DNA of 64,000 nucleotides from Polytrichum commune. Lineage: Eukaryota > Streptophyta > Polytrichopsida > Polytrichales > Polytrichaceae. Each line of letters opens with the position of its first letter. Positions within the stretch are counted from its first letter, which is position 1. Positions 48,194 through 60,186 of the stretch are shown one piece after another. Under the pieces are notes generated by a model, which did not search any database, was not told the origin of the DNA, and was given only the letters and a program-made list of their open reading frames with translations. The stretch is taken from assembly GCA_950295325.1 (NCBI GenBank), contig OX485803.1, positions 17,980,001-18,044,000 on the forward strand, in the 5' to 3' direction. The position numbers and the translations under genes are program-made.

Positions 48194-50804
48194 TTAGTTT
48201 CATAAGGGGAAGAAAATTGGCTTTTGGATGGAATTTTTTTGCAAAATGGCTAGAGTAAAGAATCCTATGGCTCTTAATCAGAGTTGATGAATGTTTTAGG
48301 AAGGTACTTTAGAAATGTATAATGTCTACAACCCACCGGTTACAACCACTAGTTTATATACGCCTAAGAAAATTAATATAATGTATACCCTCTCAAAACG
48401 ACCTCTAAAACTCCAAAATTTATGAAAAAATTTAATTCAAAAAATCAAAAAAATCCTTGCTTTTGTCCTTAGGTGGTTTCCATGTTTAATTTCAGTGACA
48501 TCCCTGAAGAGAATCCACAGATTGCAAATTGGAATTGCATGAATATGACCACCACAAAAAAAAAGTATAAGAGTACATGCAGCTAGAAATGTCATACAAG
48601 GACATCTTGCCGGTGTGACACAAGAATTTGTACTTATTGAATTATGAATCAAATTTTTTATGATTATTATCTTTACAATGGAACTTGTATAAAATATTGA
48701 TTATATTATTTATGTAAAAGCGAAAGGAAAAGGTGAGTGTGGGCACGAAAACAAACACAATATTGAAGGAAAAAACATTTGATAGAGAGATTAAAAATTG
48801 GGTGCAAGCATGGAAAAGTGGGTCAAAAAAAAGGCTCCGGTATATTAAAACCATCATTTTTTTGTCAAAGGCCTAAAATTAGTAGCAAAACGTTGCTTAA
48901 ATTGGACTTCTTTTTATGATGATCTTTGTTGTTGTGTTAAATACTCAAATGTAAGAAGTCAAGTTGAGATCTTCAATATTTATCATTAAAAGTGATGCTA
49001 AAAAACAAATGATTAAGTATGGTTTTGGACATAGATTTCATGACCTTAACTATTTTCAAATTGGAATTTTTTTCCATATTCCTTGTATTTAATATCTACT
49101 TGAGGATCTCGTCACAAAACTTTGTGGAAAACCATATCAATTTTATGTAATTTTATCGTACTTTAAATAAAATTTAGACAGTCACTTGTTCAATATCACC
49201 TACTTGCACACCACTTGTATTGTTGTCGAGAGGCAAATTTTTACACAATGTAAAAGACATATTTTTATTTTTTTTTAATGTATTTTCATTGATTTTTGTA
49301 GAGAAGAAAGTTATAGAGAACGTTAAGAAAAGCTTGTGATTAAAATCACGACTTCTAAGAGGCTTTGTTGTCTACTTTGTTGAATTTGAAAATTTAATTT
49401 CATTAGAGTAAGTATTGATTTGATTTCAATTTAGTTGTTGTTAAAAAGAAAGGTGAAGATTGTTTCACCCTTGTAATTTTATGATTGAAAAATGTGAATG
49501 GATATAGTTAAAGGGGTGATGATGTGGATCACCCAATTGTTTAAGGGTGCCCATTAGGCCCAGCATGGGCTCGTGTTTCTCCTCTTCCAATTTTTTCAGA
49601 GTTTTTTTTTTCGGTATCTTTGAGGAGGTGTCACTTATTCTTTATAGTTGGGATTTTAGTGAAACTTATTGAGCATCTTCATTTTGTTTATGTGACTCCA
49701 ATGATGTATAAAGAACTTTATTTGGAATTGTTATGAAGAAATTATGCCTCTTAGAGTGAAGGCAATTTTATTGTCGTTGGAATCCAAAGGCAATTGCTTT
49801 GAATGCTTATGAAAATGTAGTAAATTGTTGATTTGTTTTCATATTTTACGAATATTTGTATCATTTGTAGTTTTCAAAAAAAGCCATTAAATTCTTATTT
49901 TGAACATAGGATCTGAAAATAATGAATATGGAAGTGTGAGGGTATTGAATTTAGGAATTTCTTTTTAAGGAGCTTTAGAAACCGGACAGAATGGCTTTTT
50001 CAGCGAAGTTTTTTAGGGAGCATGGATAATGGAGATGGATTTCCAAAACATCATGCCACACTTCATGTGGAAATTTTATGAAAAAATTATAGCTTCTGAG
50101 GCGGATTTTGAAGTCTAAACTTCAACACACTATACATATTGAATGATAAATCATTTTCCTTAGAGTCTTTTACAATTTGTATAACTTTGTGTTGGCTTTT
50201 TAAATGCATGTTTAAAAGAGAGGAAGGAGACATATACCCTCCTTTCGAAGGAGTGCACACTTCTAACAGTAGTTTGAAATTTTGACATATGTCCAGGTGT
50301 TGGGTTGGATGGTTGGGTTGGGTGATTGGTTAGTGGCTATTGGTGTTAGTTGTTGGGATTTTAGGTGACAATGGTCGGTGTCTCTAGCTCCTCATTCCTT
50401 GGCTTGGCCTTGGTGTCTGAGGTGTCTTGATTGGACTCATTTATTTCGGCAATAGAATTCTCCTTTACATCATGTTCAAACCAAGAAATCTAAAAATCAA
50501 TAAATAATATAAAAAGCGCATAAGAAAGCAGATTGCTCGATACAAGTATATAACACACACTATCATATGTCTTTCAGTCCACACTACCACTCTTCATTGA
50601 TCAACAATTTTGAACAAAGTAGCTTATCACAATCTGCATTCAACATTGCACCTTGAGGTTTGAACCAAATGACAGTTAATAAAGGTCCGAGAATTGAAGT
50701 ACATGAGGGTTGATTCTCTAATTCAATATATATGACACTTGACAGAATGGTACAAGCCCAATGGGGATAAGTAGGCAAAGAAAAAATCTCTTCAATAGAA
50801 CTAT
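48194..50804. other. Intergenic with dispersed repeat C copy 2 (48804-49222)
   Basis: Repeat C copy 2 is the partner of 9159-9572. The last 300 bases before 50805 are probably the 3' UTR and flank of the SIL1-like gene. Nothing else is recognised. Confidence 0.5.
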
Positions 50805-53417
50805 TTACAATTCATCTTTCAAATCCTCTACGTTAGACTGTTGATTTGCAACTAAAATAATGCTGACAACCTCTTGCCGAACATCCTCCAAATCCCTGGC
50901 GAAGTCAGCTTGGTCAGGGTCTTTGAGCAACTCGCGAAGCTGGTGTTTCATCCTTTCTAAGGTAGCCTCTATTTGGCATGTATCAATAAGTAATCGTTGA
51001 ACCCCTCGGCTCACTTTACTAAGGCTCTGAACAGCCATCAAAGCCTGCATAAACAGAACAAAATTCACAATTTCTGAGTTAGCCATTGATATGCCTTACT
51101 CATACACACTTGGCCTGCCCATACCCCTAAATTGCAGACTCGATGCTTTGCTGCATGGATTTTAAAACCATATACAGCATGACCTACAACAGAACATATG
51201 GCTCTGCTGGAAAACCAGTTTGATTCAGTACAAACGGTCATTTCAAGAGGAATCTAGTTCTTTAGCACTTGCACACACACTGAGCATTAGATTTGACAAG
51301 CATGATATTATATTTGCCAGAAATAGAGGTAAACACGACCATATGTCACTTATAGATATACATACTAACAGAGCCACAACAGAAAAGATGTCGACAAAAA
51401 TCTTCGGTTGGGACCTACTCCGCAGAAGCAAGAATCTGTTTTGAAATTACTCGCTCCTAATTAATCACTTAAACATTTGAAGGTGTGAAATGCATTATAC
51501 CTTCTCCCGGGTGTCCATATCTGGAGCTTCTATTAAGTTCACAACCGCTCTTAGAAGGCCCTCGTTGAATAAATCCACTGCTTTGGAAGCATCGCCTGAC
51601 GAGATTTTCAAAACAGCATCTAACTGCCCTCCACGTAGCTGATGACTTTGCTCAGCCAGATCAGCCACCAGAAACAGAGACTTCCTCTGGAGCCGAATAT
51701 CCGCTGATGGTCCTCCCAACAATAACTGCAGTCCAGATCCTTCATGGTCAATGATGCAGGTTACACATAAATCTCTAACCTATATGTCACTAACATCATT
51801 CAGACTGATTTGACAACAGCACTTAGCAGCATTATCAAGGGGAAGTGTGTGTGTATCCAAAACAATTATACATCAAGATCTATATCCTAACCTTGTGTTC
51901 AAAGTTATAGAATTGCAGTTCAGTCCTAAAGAAACATGACTGACAGAATAAAACCTACAAAGAGTTCTGTGAATAAGAACTGCATCAGCAACAACTATCA
52001 ATAAAATAAAAATCCAAGGGCTAAGAAGACGCACCTCCAACAATGTTGCACCTCCTTCCAAGTAGAAGGCTTCCTGTCCCAAAGGAAAATTGCGGATGAT
52101 TGCTGATACTGCGTAAAGTGCTTTGACTGCTTCCTCTGAGGAACTTGAACGAACCAACTCCATCAACTTTGGTAGCCCTCCATGTTGCAAAATCTGTGAC
52201 TCCAGAACCCCTAATTAGTCAATTTACCCCAACACTACTGCTGGCACATGATAAGCCCAGCAATTTAGTTCTCAAATTGTTACAAACTACATTAAAACAG
52301 ACCACAGTTTCCAAATATTGCTCATACTGACCTGCTTCTGGACAATCAAATTGTTTTGGCATGCCTTTCCAAGCACCCAAGCTGCAGTCATCCTGAGCTC
52401 TTCTTCAGGCCTCTCCAGCTCAGCAATGATAGGTAATAAACCACCCAACTTATCCAAGTCTGCCACGTCTTCAAATGCCAGGTTTATCAATATTCGTATG
52501 TATGCTCTACAATTTCTAGGACCATAGAAATGATAGATCCAATAAGGAAAAAAAGGTTGCAAGATGCATGTTCATATAAATTATCAAGCATGAACAATAG
52601 ACCTATCCAGTTCATTCCTGAATTAAGTATGACAGATACACCTTGTAATCAAATATGTGAGAAAATTGCCTAACTCACCATTGGCATTGTCAATAGGCTC
52701 AACCAAAATGAGTAATTCGTCAAGTGCACGCTGTCGCTCGTCTGTTGATGTTGTCGAGTTTACAAGGTCAGCGATTGCAATTTTCATCAGCTCCGCATCA
52801 GAAGGCATGCGTAGTTTGTCCATTAATTCCTAAACTTTGGAAACAAAGTGTCAAAAGAGGAAGGTTTCATCACTAGCCTTGCACCCTCAAAAATTCAGAT
52901 ACTGATTTTGCTTCCCAGATTTAACAATACTTGCCTTTAAGATAAACATACAACCAAGTATGGAATGTATCCATTCACTTGACTGTGAGCGTAACAACAG
53001 GAATTTTGGGTAACTACAGACTAACCAGTCAAACTTCTTCAAAGCTAAGTCTTATGGACAACTACAATAAACGTCCGATTTAGCATGGCATAAAAATTGG
53101 CATGCCATGTTAATCAATATGACACCCTCTCTAGCTGCCACCCGTTGATTGCAAGACAAATAATGTGGATCAATAATAAATAATGTGGGCCACACTAACC
53201 TCATGTTTAGTGTAGTTGCCAATTGTGATCGAGTAGAATCTACAAAACAGTTTTAAGTCGAGACTCTAAACACTCTCAAACCCTTAATAGCAGATAATAG
53301 GGATAGTGTTGAAACCTTGATGTCAGCACGCCGTTTTGCCAATTGTTCTGGTGTCAGACGCTTTGCGTCCTGCGCTGCCACTTTCAATTTCTCTGGATCA
53401 GAGTGCCCTATTTCAGG

Positions 53418-53448
<31 letters not shown>

Positions 53449-55513
53449 TTTATTAATAACTCACTCTATATTCTAACAAATTCCACTATAGAGACAAAAT
53501 TCACAAGAAGTACTAACATCACCAAGCTGAGCTTTATGCATCATCCGTCAAACTCAAAACCCCTGTAAGAACACAATTCAGCTCCACAAGCTTCACAATC
53601 CCAGATTGTCTGATTGGAGAACAACAATCTCCCACTTCAAATATCACTAATCCAGCGTGATTGTACTTTCGTTCTCTAATAAAGCTAATGTATGGTGCGA
53701 TTGGCATATACCATACAATTTGGAACCAGTGGATACTGACCCAGTCGCCATTCCAAAGTTCCAAATTGACAGGCTATCGATGGCAACATGTTGATTGGAT
53801 GGTGAAAGGATGGCCAGGACACTAATTCATAGGCACAATGTGCAATAGACCAGGACAGCACACCTCGTAATTTACAAAACCATGTGGAGCTTCTTGGTTG
53901 AGGATGCCAAAAAACCTTGAAGATGACCTTTATTAGGAAAAAGGCAGAGCACACTAAAATCAACACCCAACCCAAACCAACACCCCATAATCTCACACTA
54001 TAAGTACTACATATTGTTTTTGAGAATGTCCACCACCTTAACAGCAAGCTCCCATGCTGATTCATCCACCAATAAAACTTTGAACCCTCATAACTTTTGC
54101 ATGCAGAGCTCAAATAAGGCATACTTTGGTGAGTTGGAATCCCCTTTCAATTGCTAACAAGAAACATCTAAAACTATTTTTATTTAAAAATATTTAATAC
54201 TCAGCACTTAAAGTGACGGTTTTAGCATCATCTACTAACATCACCAACAAGCTGAGCTTCTGTCAACCTCAAAAACCCATAAGAACGCAATTTGCTCTGC
54301 TAGCTTCACAATTATACATTTGTCTAATCAGAGAACAAGACTCTCGAGTGTCGATTACCTTTAATGTGAGCGTGATTGTACTCCCGATCTCCAATAAAGC
54401 TAATGCACGGGGCAACCGGCATCCCTAATAGACACTGACACAGTTGTTGGTCCAAAGTTCCAAAACGGCCAGCCATCGACAGCAGCATGTCGAGCGGACG
54501 ATGCAGGGATGGCCAGGGACATTAAATCATATGCCCATGTATCCAAGACAGCACAGTGCATATGAATTAACTTGTCTATGTACTAACACAAATCGGCTAT
54601 GCAAGCTTCACAATTGCACATTGTCTGATCAGACAAAACTTTCCAGTGTCAAATACCGCTACTACAATAGTGATTTTACACTCGTAATGTATGGGGCAAC
54701 TAGAATCTGTAAGACAATCTGGAACTGGTGGGCACTGACGCAATCGTCGTTCCAAAGTTCCAAAATGGTCGACCGTTGACAGCAACGTGTTGATCAAACG
54801 GTGCAGGAACAGCCCGAGACACAATTTCATATGCACAGGTGCAAAGGTGTAACGGAACGGGACGGGACAGCCAAGGCCCAAACTAGTTTCCTACCTACGC
54901 CTTGACAAGGATTGTTGTTCACCAAACCATGTGGAGCTTCTTAATTTAAGGTCTCGAGAAAACCTTGAAGGTGGCCTTTGAGACAGATGGTGCTAAAACC
55001 AATACCCCATTCATAACCAACACCGTAAAACCTTGCATAAAAGTACATTCGCATTCTGAGAATGTCCACCTTAACAACAGGCGCCGTGGTGGTTTTGGGT
55101 CATCTACCAGTAAAACTTTTAAACCCTTATAACTTTTGCTTTGGTGCGGTGGAATTCCTTGTCAATTGCTAACAAGAATCAACCAAAACTTTTTATATCA
55201 AAGCCGCAGCTGGTGATTATGATATTAGCATACCTATAGCCCACTGGAGCATGGAGTCCATGGAAGCGAATCCTTGAGGCTCGTCCCCCTGTTCCACCAA
55301 CGTCACTTTGTCATCCGATTGCTCAAGTTCCTCGCCTTCCATGGTAGTCACCCATGCCATGCCACCTGATGTCATATTGATCGTTTCTAACTCTCCACTC
55401 GGCTCGCTGAACCCAGCAACAACCACAACCAAAGCGAACATACAGGCCAACCCTATTGGCCATCCCAAAGACTTCAACGACCACAGCCTTCCCCTCGTCC
55501 TAACAATCTCCAT
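50805..55513 (-). CDS. SIL1: SIL1/Fes1-type HSP70 nucleotide exchange factor, ER-targeted
   Basis: Seven exons on the minus strand: 55513-55234, 53407-53316, 52829-52679, 52459-52332, 52193-52035, 51725-51501 and 51044-50805. All are GT-AG with matching phases, giving 424 residues. Residues 17-36 are a hydrophobic segment (IGLACMFALVVVVAGF) acting as signal peptide or anchor. The Fes1 N-terminal region follows (MLQWAIGHSDPEKLK, LTPEQLAKRRADIKELMDKL, MPSDAELM). Armadillo-like repeats come next (LDKLGGLLPIIAELERPEEE, AAWVLGKACQNN, LPKLMELVRSSSSEEAVKAL, ADIRLQRKSLFLVADLAEQ). The protein ends in KDEL, the ER retrieval signal. SIL1 proteins release ADP from BiP; cytosolic Fes1 paralogues lack both ER signals, so I favour SIL1. 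The exon 4 acceptor could lie 9 bases upstream, adding three residues. Confidence 0.88.
53420..53448. repeat. (CA)n microsatellite in SIL1-like intron 1
   Basis: About 14 CA units begin only a few bases from the exon 2 acceptor on the minus strand, so they form a (TG)n tract inside the polypyrimidine/branch region. Confidence 0.85.
53510..55200. repeat. Triplicated block in SIL1-like intron 1
   Basis: Three head-to-tail diverged copies begin at about 53510, 54228 and 54600. Each carries GCTTCACAATNNNANATTG, AATAAAGCTAATG-type, CCAAAGTTCCAAA and GGATGGCCAGG-type blocks in the same order; copies 1 and 3 also share ACCATGTGGAGCTTCTT and TTTCAATTGCTAACAAGAA. Copy 2 is shorter. This accounts for nearly all of the 1.8-kb intron. 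Confidence 0.75.
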
Positions 55514-58275
55514 TCCAGCCCCAGAAATTCTTGTAAAATCACCGACAAAAGATTCAAATCCTCCGAGGAGTTAGAAAAAATTGCGTGACGATCCACAAGG
55601 CCTCTTTCTCTCCCACGCTTGAACGTATACCTAATTCACCTTCAAGGACCTCAGAAGTGTGAAATTCAGGAGAAATTGTTGATTGAGCGGGCCTACCACT
55701 GCATTACGGCTTCTCGAGGGTTTTGAATATCGGCGATTGGAGGAAGAAGCCTGAAAGGTTGAAGCATTTGGCAATCCGTAGATGCAAATTATGTGCTGGA
55801 AACAGAGTAGCCGGAAGCAGAAACAGAGTGGGTCGGCGAGTCGGAGCCTACAGCGCTATGGTGCAGTGGGTTTTTGTGACGTGGCGTCGTGGTATTGGAC
55901 GTTAGGTGGAGTGGTGACATGGCATCTTGTTTCTCATTGGCTGGTCCATCCAGTTTACATTGACCTAAATACCAGGCCGAGGTCCATGCAGTGAAAACTT
56001 TTTTTTGGCAAAATTTCCCAAAAAACTTACCTCAAAACTCAAAAACCTCAAATTTCGCAAATTTCTAATTGTCTTGCTCAATATTAATTGTAAACCGTGG
56101 TATAGTGTCACCAACACTAACTGTTCACCCAACATTATTTGTCATTCCTTGTAAATTTTATGGGGGATTAGAGATTAACAGATTTGCAATTTTTCATCCA
56201 AAGTTCAATCATCCATAACATTATGTCATCACAAGTTGCTGACAAGAGAAGGGTGCGCTTTGGCCAATGGTAGAACTCATCCATCATCCATGATGGTATT
56301 TTGTAAACGTATCTATAAGAAGTGTCATCCGAAAAGTTACCAAAGTGACATCAAATACCATATGACACTAAATATCATATTTAGTGTACTTATGTTATTT
56401 GGATAAAACATGAGACTCGCCGTGAAATGTTATAGCAATGCATAATTCCAATTGGTAACCCGCAGTAATTATACAAAACAAAGTAGTACTAGGAGGTCTC
56501 AAGTCTTTCTTCCAATTGGACCATCAAGTTGATATTAACCTAGACATCTGACCAAGGCCACTACACTCCATTGCTCTAGAGAATTAGCCTTGTGGATCCA
56601 TCTTCAAGTATTTCTAGTTCCATATGCATTTTGGCTTTCCTAGACTTTAAAAAGAATTTCATTTCAGTTTGCAATGTGGAAGAAGTTTGTCCACTGCAAT
56701 TCCCACTGAGTCCCAGCAGACAGTTGCAATACAAAATATTGCTCCAGATTGTAAAGGTGGTAGTCTGGTGGTATGGGCCCAAGGTTTGGAACCACATAGG
56801 AGAATGCCCTAGAGAATGTCCCAACCATTGAGAAGGTTCCTTCTTTGAGCTCTCAAACTCCCCGGTGCATTGGCAGCCTCATGTGAAGAACTTTGTTAGA
56901 TTCATTTACAATGAGCCTGTCGAGGCAAATAAGATTGTCAAAACGCTATGTTTTGTTGTTGATAACTTGATGTACTCAATTTGTTCTTTGCTGATGGTTT
57001 TCTTGAATTTGAATGTATGACATGAAACCACATCAAGCATTGTCAAAAAGCACCGTGACATGCCTTGCATCTCACTGAACGGGCAACAAGATTACTTTGA
57101 ATCTTTCCCAATGCCTAATTTCCTTGGGACCCATTAATCACATCAAAAGATATGTGGCACCTCTGTGATGCAAAAATGTTTTGGGTTCCCCAGGATCTCG
57201 TATTAAGACATACTGTAGAAGGGTATAATAAGTCATGTTGGTATTCTAATTTTTCATTTCCGTTTTAGATCACATCATAAACACAGTCCAGGGCTATTTA
57301 CTACCCACTGTGATTTGTCTAAGTTACTTAGCATCTCACTCTTGAGAGCCCACAAAATCACAAGTCCTTTTGTCCCAAAATTGTCATCAAGTCTTGGAAC
57401 TAGGAGTGCCAGACCATTTGTAGCTTCTGCAATCACTTCCTCTGGCCCCAATCTCTCCCTCCAGGTGCCCATGGAACCTCAAGAAACCGATGTTGTTTGA
57501 TCCACATGATACTTGGTTTCTGGCTTAACGAGCCTCAAATTGAACAACTGCAATTGCACACATACTAGCTTCATCAGAATTTGAATAAAAGTGAACGATC
57601 CCAAGCAATTGCTAAGAACGCTTGTCTTGCGTTTAAACAAATCCCAATTGCCAAAGATGCCACTTATGTACCACATCCAGTTGAAACTTGTGAATCTAAG
57701 CCTAAGACTGTCAATCACTTAAGTGTTACACAGACACTTTTGTCATATGGATCAACATATATCAACGTTCGGTTTCTGTACCTCCCCATAAGCAAATATG
57801 TTCATTATATCCAACAACTGTACATGTGAACAATTGGCATTGCTAAAACCAAGGAAAGGAAGAATAATCTAAATAAGTAACTCCCGGTGCCCAGCACAAA
57901 GGGGGAGAGGGAATTATTGCATATGAAGTTCCTCTCATCCAACCATGTTTAAGAATCTACCCTTTATAGGTTGATGGTTAGTTCATCTCATATGTGCTAC
58001 ACTAGTCTAATCTGGAGCTTTTAATGCTCATCTCAACGTCAAATCAACTGAAAAAGCAACCTCAAGGCTGCATACTATTTCGTGATGTTTTGTTGAATAA
58101 ATGAGGGGTACGCACGTATGCAACAATCCCCTCTAGCTTACACACAGGTAGCATCCGTAAAACACGACTTTGTTCAAACTTGCTCATGGCTGGCTGGGAG
58201 GGGAGGTGAAGAGTCAGTAATTACCTGGCGTCATTTCTAACGAGAAACAAGGGTGTGAAGTTTAGTGAAGCTTAC
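55514..58275. other. Upstream region of the SIL1-like gene, then intergenic
   Basis: 55514-55930 is the likely leader and promoter (see the ERSE). Beyond 56000 there is repeat debris: an ACACTAAATAT palindrome at 56363-56400 and repeat D copy 2 at 56492-56680. The missing last exon of RPB12 should lie somewhere between here and 58275 but was not found. Confidence 0.45.
55880..55898 (-). promoter_or_regulatory. ER stress response element (ERSE), perfect consensus
   Basis: On the minus strand the bases read CCAAT, nine bases (ACCACGACG), then CCACG, exactly CCAAT-N9-CCACG. The CCACG is followed by TCA, so the site also contains TGACGTGG on the plus strand, a bZIP/UPRE-like core. It lies 367 bp upstream of the ATG of the SIL1-like gene and in the right orientation. 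Such elements drive chaperone genes during the unfolded protein response. In plants bZIP28/bZIP60 with NF-Y bind them. Confidence 0.8.
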
Positions 58276-59225
58276 TGCGTCTAGTTCGCTTTTTGTAGAG
58301 AATGCGGTAGCCACACTCTCGACATTGGATCACATCTCCAGGTTTCAAGGTGTTGTCTGCACCACAATCTGTTTACAAGAACAAGAATTCAGAAAACTCG
58401 AAGCGTATACACTGAACAAACAACTCTTGCGTTAAACAACATCTGTCAACCAAATTGGCTTCTTTCAGAAGTATGAAGCAGAAAAAGATACGGGCAGTAA
58501 ATTATCCTGTTACTCAACATAATTTTTGGTACGGAGTTAGTTTTTTTGCATACAGCACCTTCCATGTTCAGTAAGTTTTCAGTGCCATGTTTGAAGGTAG
58601 TAGGTAGTGTGAAGGTTCGAACCAAGAACATTCTAAATTGGTTCATCAAGAATAAAACTCATTTCGGCATGCCAAGAGGTGCTAAAATGAGTTTGACCCT
58701 CAAAGAACCGAAATAGGTTGCTCTCCATTCAATTTCAAACACTCTCCGAGCATGCCCTACGAACGAAAAGAAATTATTGAAATTGTGTGTGAAAAAACCA
58801 ATGGAAAATCATAGGGTACAACTCCCAACCAGAAGTCCTATTGAATCAAAGGATAACTCTAATATATCAGTAAAATTTCTTAGAAAGAGTCATTCTGACT
58901 CCACAGATTGACCATGAATGTTTCGCAGAAACCCTAACCCCTAAACCCTAAACTCTGCAAGGGACAACCTCCAATACAAAACCACCAAGAATACACTACA
59001 CACATCCTACTCTCCTGAATTGTTCATAGAAATGTAAGAGGTCATCCAGGAAAACAGAATTTTCTTCAGTAGCAAGAGGCAAACGGATCGGCTCTGCGTA
59101 CTTGGCCAAAACACTAAACCCTAAATCCTACATCCTAAACCCTGCAACCAAGGAAGTGGAAATTGACCTCCGCAGAGGTAAGTCACTGGCTCAGGGGGTG
59201 GTGGTGCGATGCCTCCTCCGTCCAT
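58276..59225 (-). CDS. RPB12: RNA polymerase I/II/III shared subunit RPB12 (RPABC4), last exon not found
   Basis: Exon 1 (59225-59168) encodes [19 protein letters not shown]. Exon 2 (58368-58276) encodes [19 protein letters not shown], then [12 protein letters not shown]. Together they give the CxxC...CxxC zinc site and the basic tail of this about 51-residue subunit, which sits in all three nuclear RNA polymerases. The splice is GT-AG with phase 1. The family ends in a conserved seven-residue tail after TRR. Exon 2 stops at a good donor (GCA then GTAAGC), and no exon carrying that tail was found down to 55.9 kb. Reading on through the donor instead ends at a stop at 58262-58264. So the gene is either incomplete here or its last exon was missed. 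Confidence 0.75.
58500..58860. repeat. Fold-back repeat E, copy 2, in RPB12 intron
   Basis: Diverged partner of 13239-13491, lying within the only complete intron of the RPB12-like gene. Shared blocks: CCATGTTCAGTAAGTTTTC, AACATTCTAAATTGGTTCAT, GGATAACTCT. Confidence 0.55.
58926..59142. promoter_or_regulatory. Telo-box-like motifs in RPB12 intron 1
   Basis: AACCCTAACCCCTAAACCCT (58926) and ACTAAACCCTAAATCCTA (59113) lie just downstream of exon 1. AAACCCTAA telo-boxes near the 5' end are common in plant genes for transcription and translation machinery. Function here is inferred. Confidence 0.45.
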
Positions 59226-59446
59226 GGCGATGATCCGAAGCGCAACAAAATGCTCGCGAAATCGAGCTGTGAGTTCTGTCTGTAAAACGTAACAGAGAAA
59301 AAGGAGCAGCAGCGTACTATTCCAACACGATAACAACCTTATTGAAAGGTATTGAGGTGGATGAACCTCGTCAACGTATGGATGAACGTAGTCGACGTAT
59401 GAATGAACTTTTACTCTCTACAGTATTTCGTGTAGGAGGTCATTAG

Positions 59447-59590
59447 AGCATCTCCAACCACACTCCCACAACTCCCTCTACTCTCGACTCCAAAGCGACG
59501 GTAGAGTAGAGGCGCCCGTAACCGATCACTTAAGAGATTTTGTACCAAATCTGCACAAGTCCAAGGTAGTGCAATTTTTTCATGTGTTAG
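59447..59590. other. Short block with GAGCATCTCCAACCA end
   Basis: GAGCATCTCCAACCACACTC is like one end of plant PIF/Harbinger MITEs, but no matching second end was found. It lies directly left of the copia LTR. Confidence 0.3.
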
Positions 59591-59794
59591 TGTTAGAGTA
59601 AAAGCTAGCATATAGAAGTAAGAGCTAACTAGCAGTTAGCTTCAGTCTTATATAGAACTAGCAGTTTACTTAAGTACAATCTATACGTCACCTAGCATTG
59701 TAATTCATGTCTAACCTATAAAAGGCGGCTCTCTCATAAGGAAAGACACACAAAATCATTTATGTTTGCAAGAGTTTGTACTAGAGTCGCAACA
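59591..59794 (+). mobile_element. Copia-type LTR with primer-binding-like site
   Basis: Begins TGTTAGAGTAAAAGC and ends GCAACA, about 204 bp, with CTATAAAAGGCGG (59715-59727) as TATA box and a CATTATCAACACGAG sequence directly after, like the tRNA primer site of many plant copia elements. This orientation predicts gag to follow on the plus strand. What follows is antisense gag, so the LTR and gag belong to rearranged or different copies. Confidence 0.6.
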
Positions 59795-59825
59795 CATTAT
59801 CAACACGAGTTTCACGCGATGATTT

Positions 59826-60185
59826 GAATTTATTCTCAGAGTAAGGTTTCTCATATGACTTATCTCGTGGTTTTGACAAAGGTTGTCGAGGACGGTTCTG
59901 CCTTGGTTGTTTCCTCGTCCTCATGTCTCGTGGTTTCCGTGCCGCCATCTCCACGGTGTGTGCTTCCTTCGTGGGTCTTAATTTTGCGTTCTGCAACAGG
60001 AGTAGTTGTTGCTTCTCCGTAAGCAAAAGGTAAGACATTAACTGTGAATGTGTTTTGAACTTCATGTTGCGATATTGTTGTGCTAGAAGGGTAGAAGCAG
60101 GAGGAAATGTAGATAGAGTCTTTTCTATGAATTCTTTCTCTATGATCTCCTCTCCACACAACCGCAGTTGGGCTATAATTCGATG
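59826..60185 (-). pseudogene. Copia gag (UBN2-type), C-terminal part
   Basis: Encodes AQLRLCGEEIIEKEFIEKTL, then STFPPAST, QQYRNMKFKTHSQLMSYLL and a basic tail, the classic order of plant copia Gag after the N-terminal half. It stops abruptly at 60185/60186, where the LINE is inserted. Its N-terminal half continues at 63362 on the same strand. Confidence 0.75.
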
Positions 60186-60186
60186 C

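Noticed and set aside
58095-58130. Minus-strand IVAYVRT frame as the missing RPB12 tail exon
   Set aside because: No AG acceptor stands at the needed position, and the residues differ from the strictly conserved tail.
60055-60185. First 44 codons of the long open frame running into the LINE
   Set aside because: They lie in antisense copia gag, left of the insertion border at 60186, so the frame is open there only by chance.
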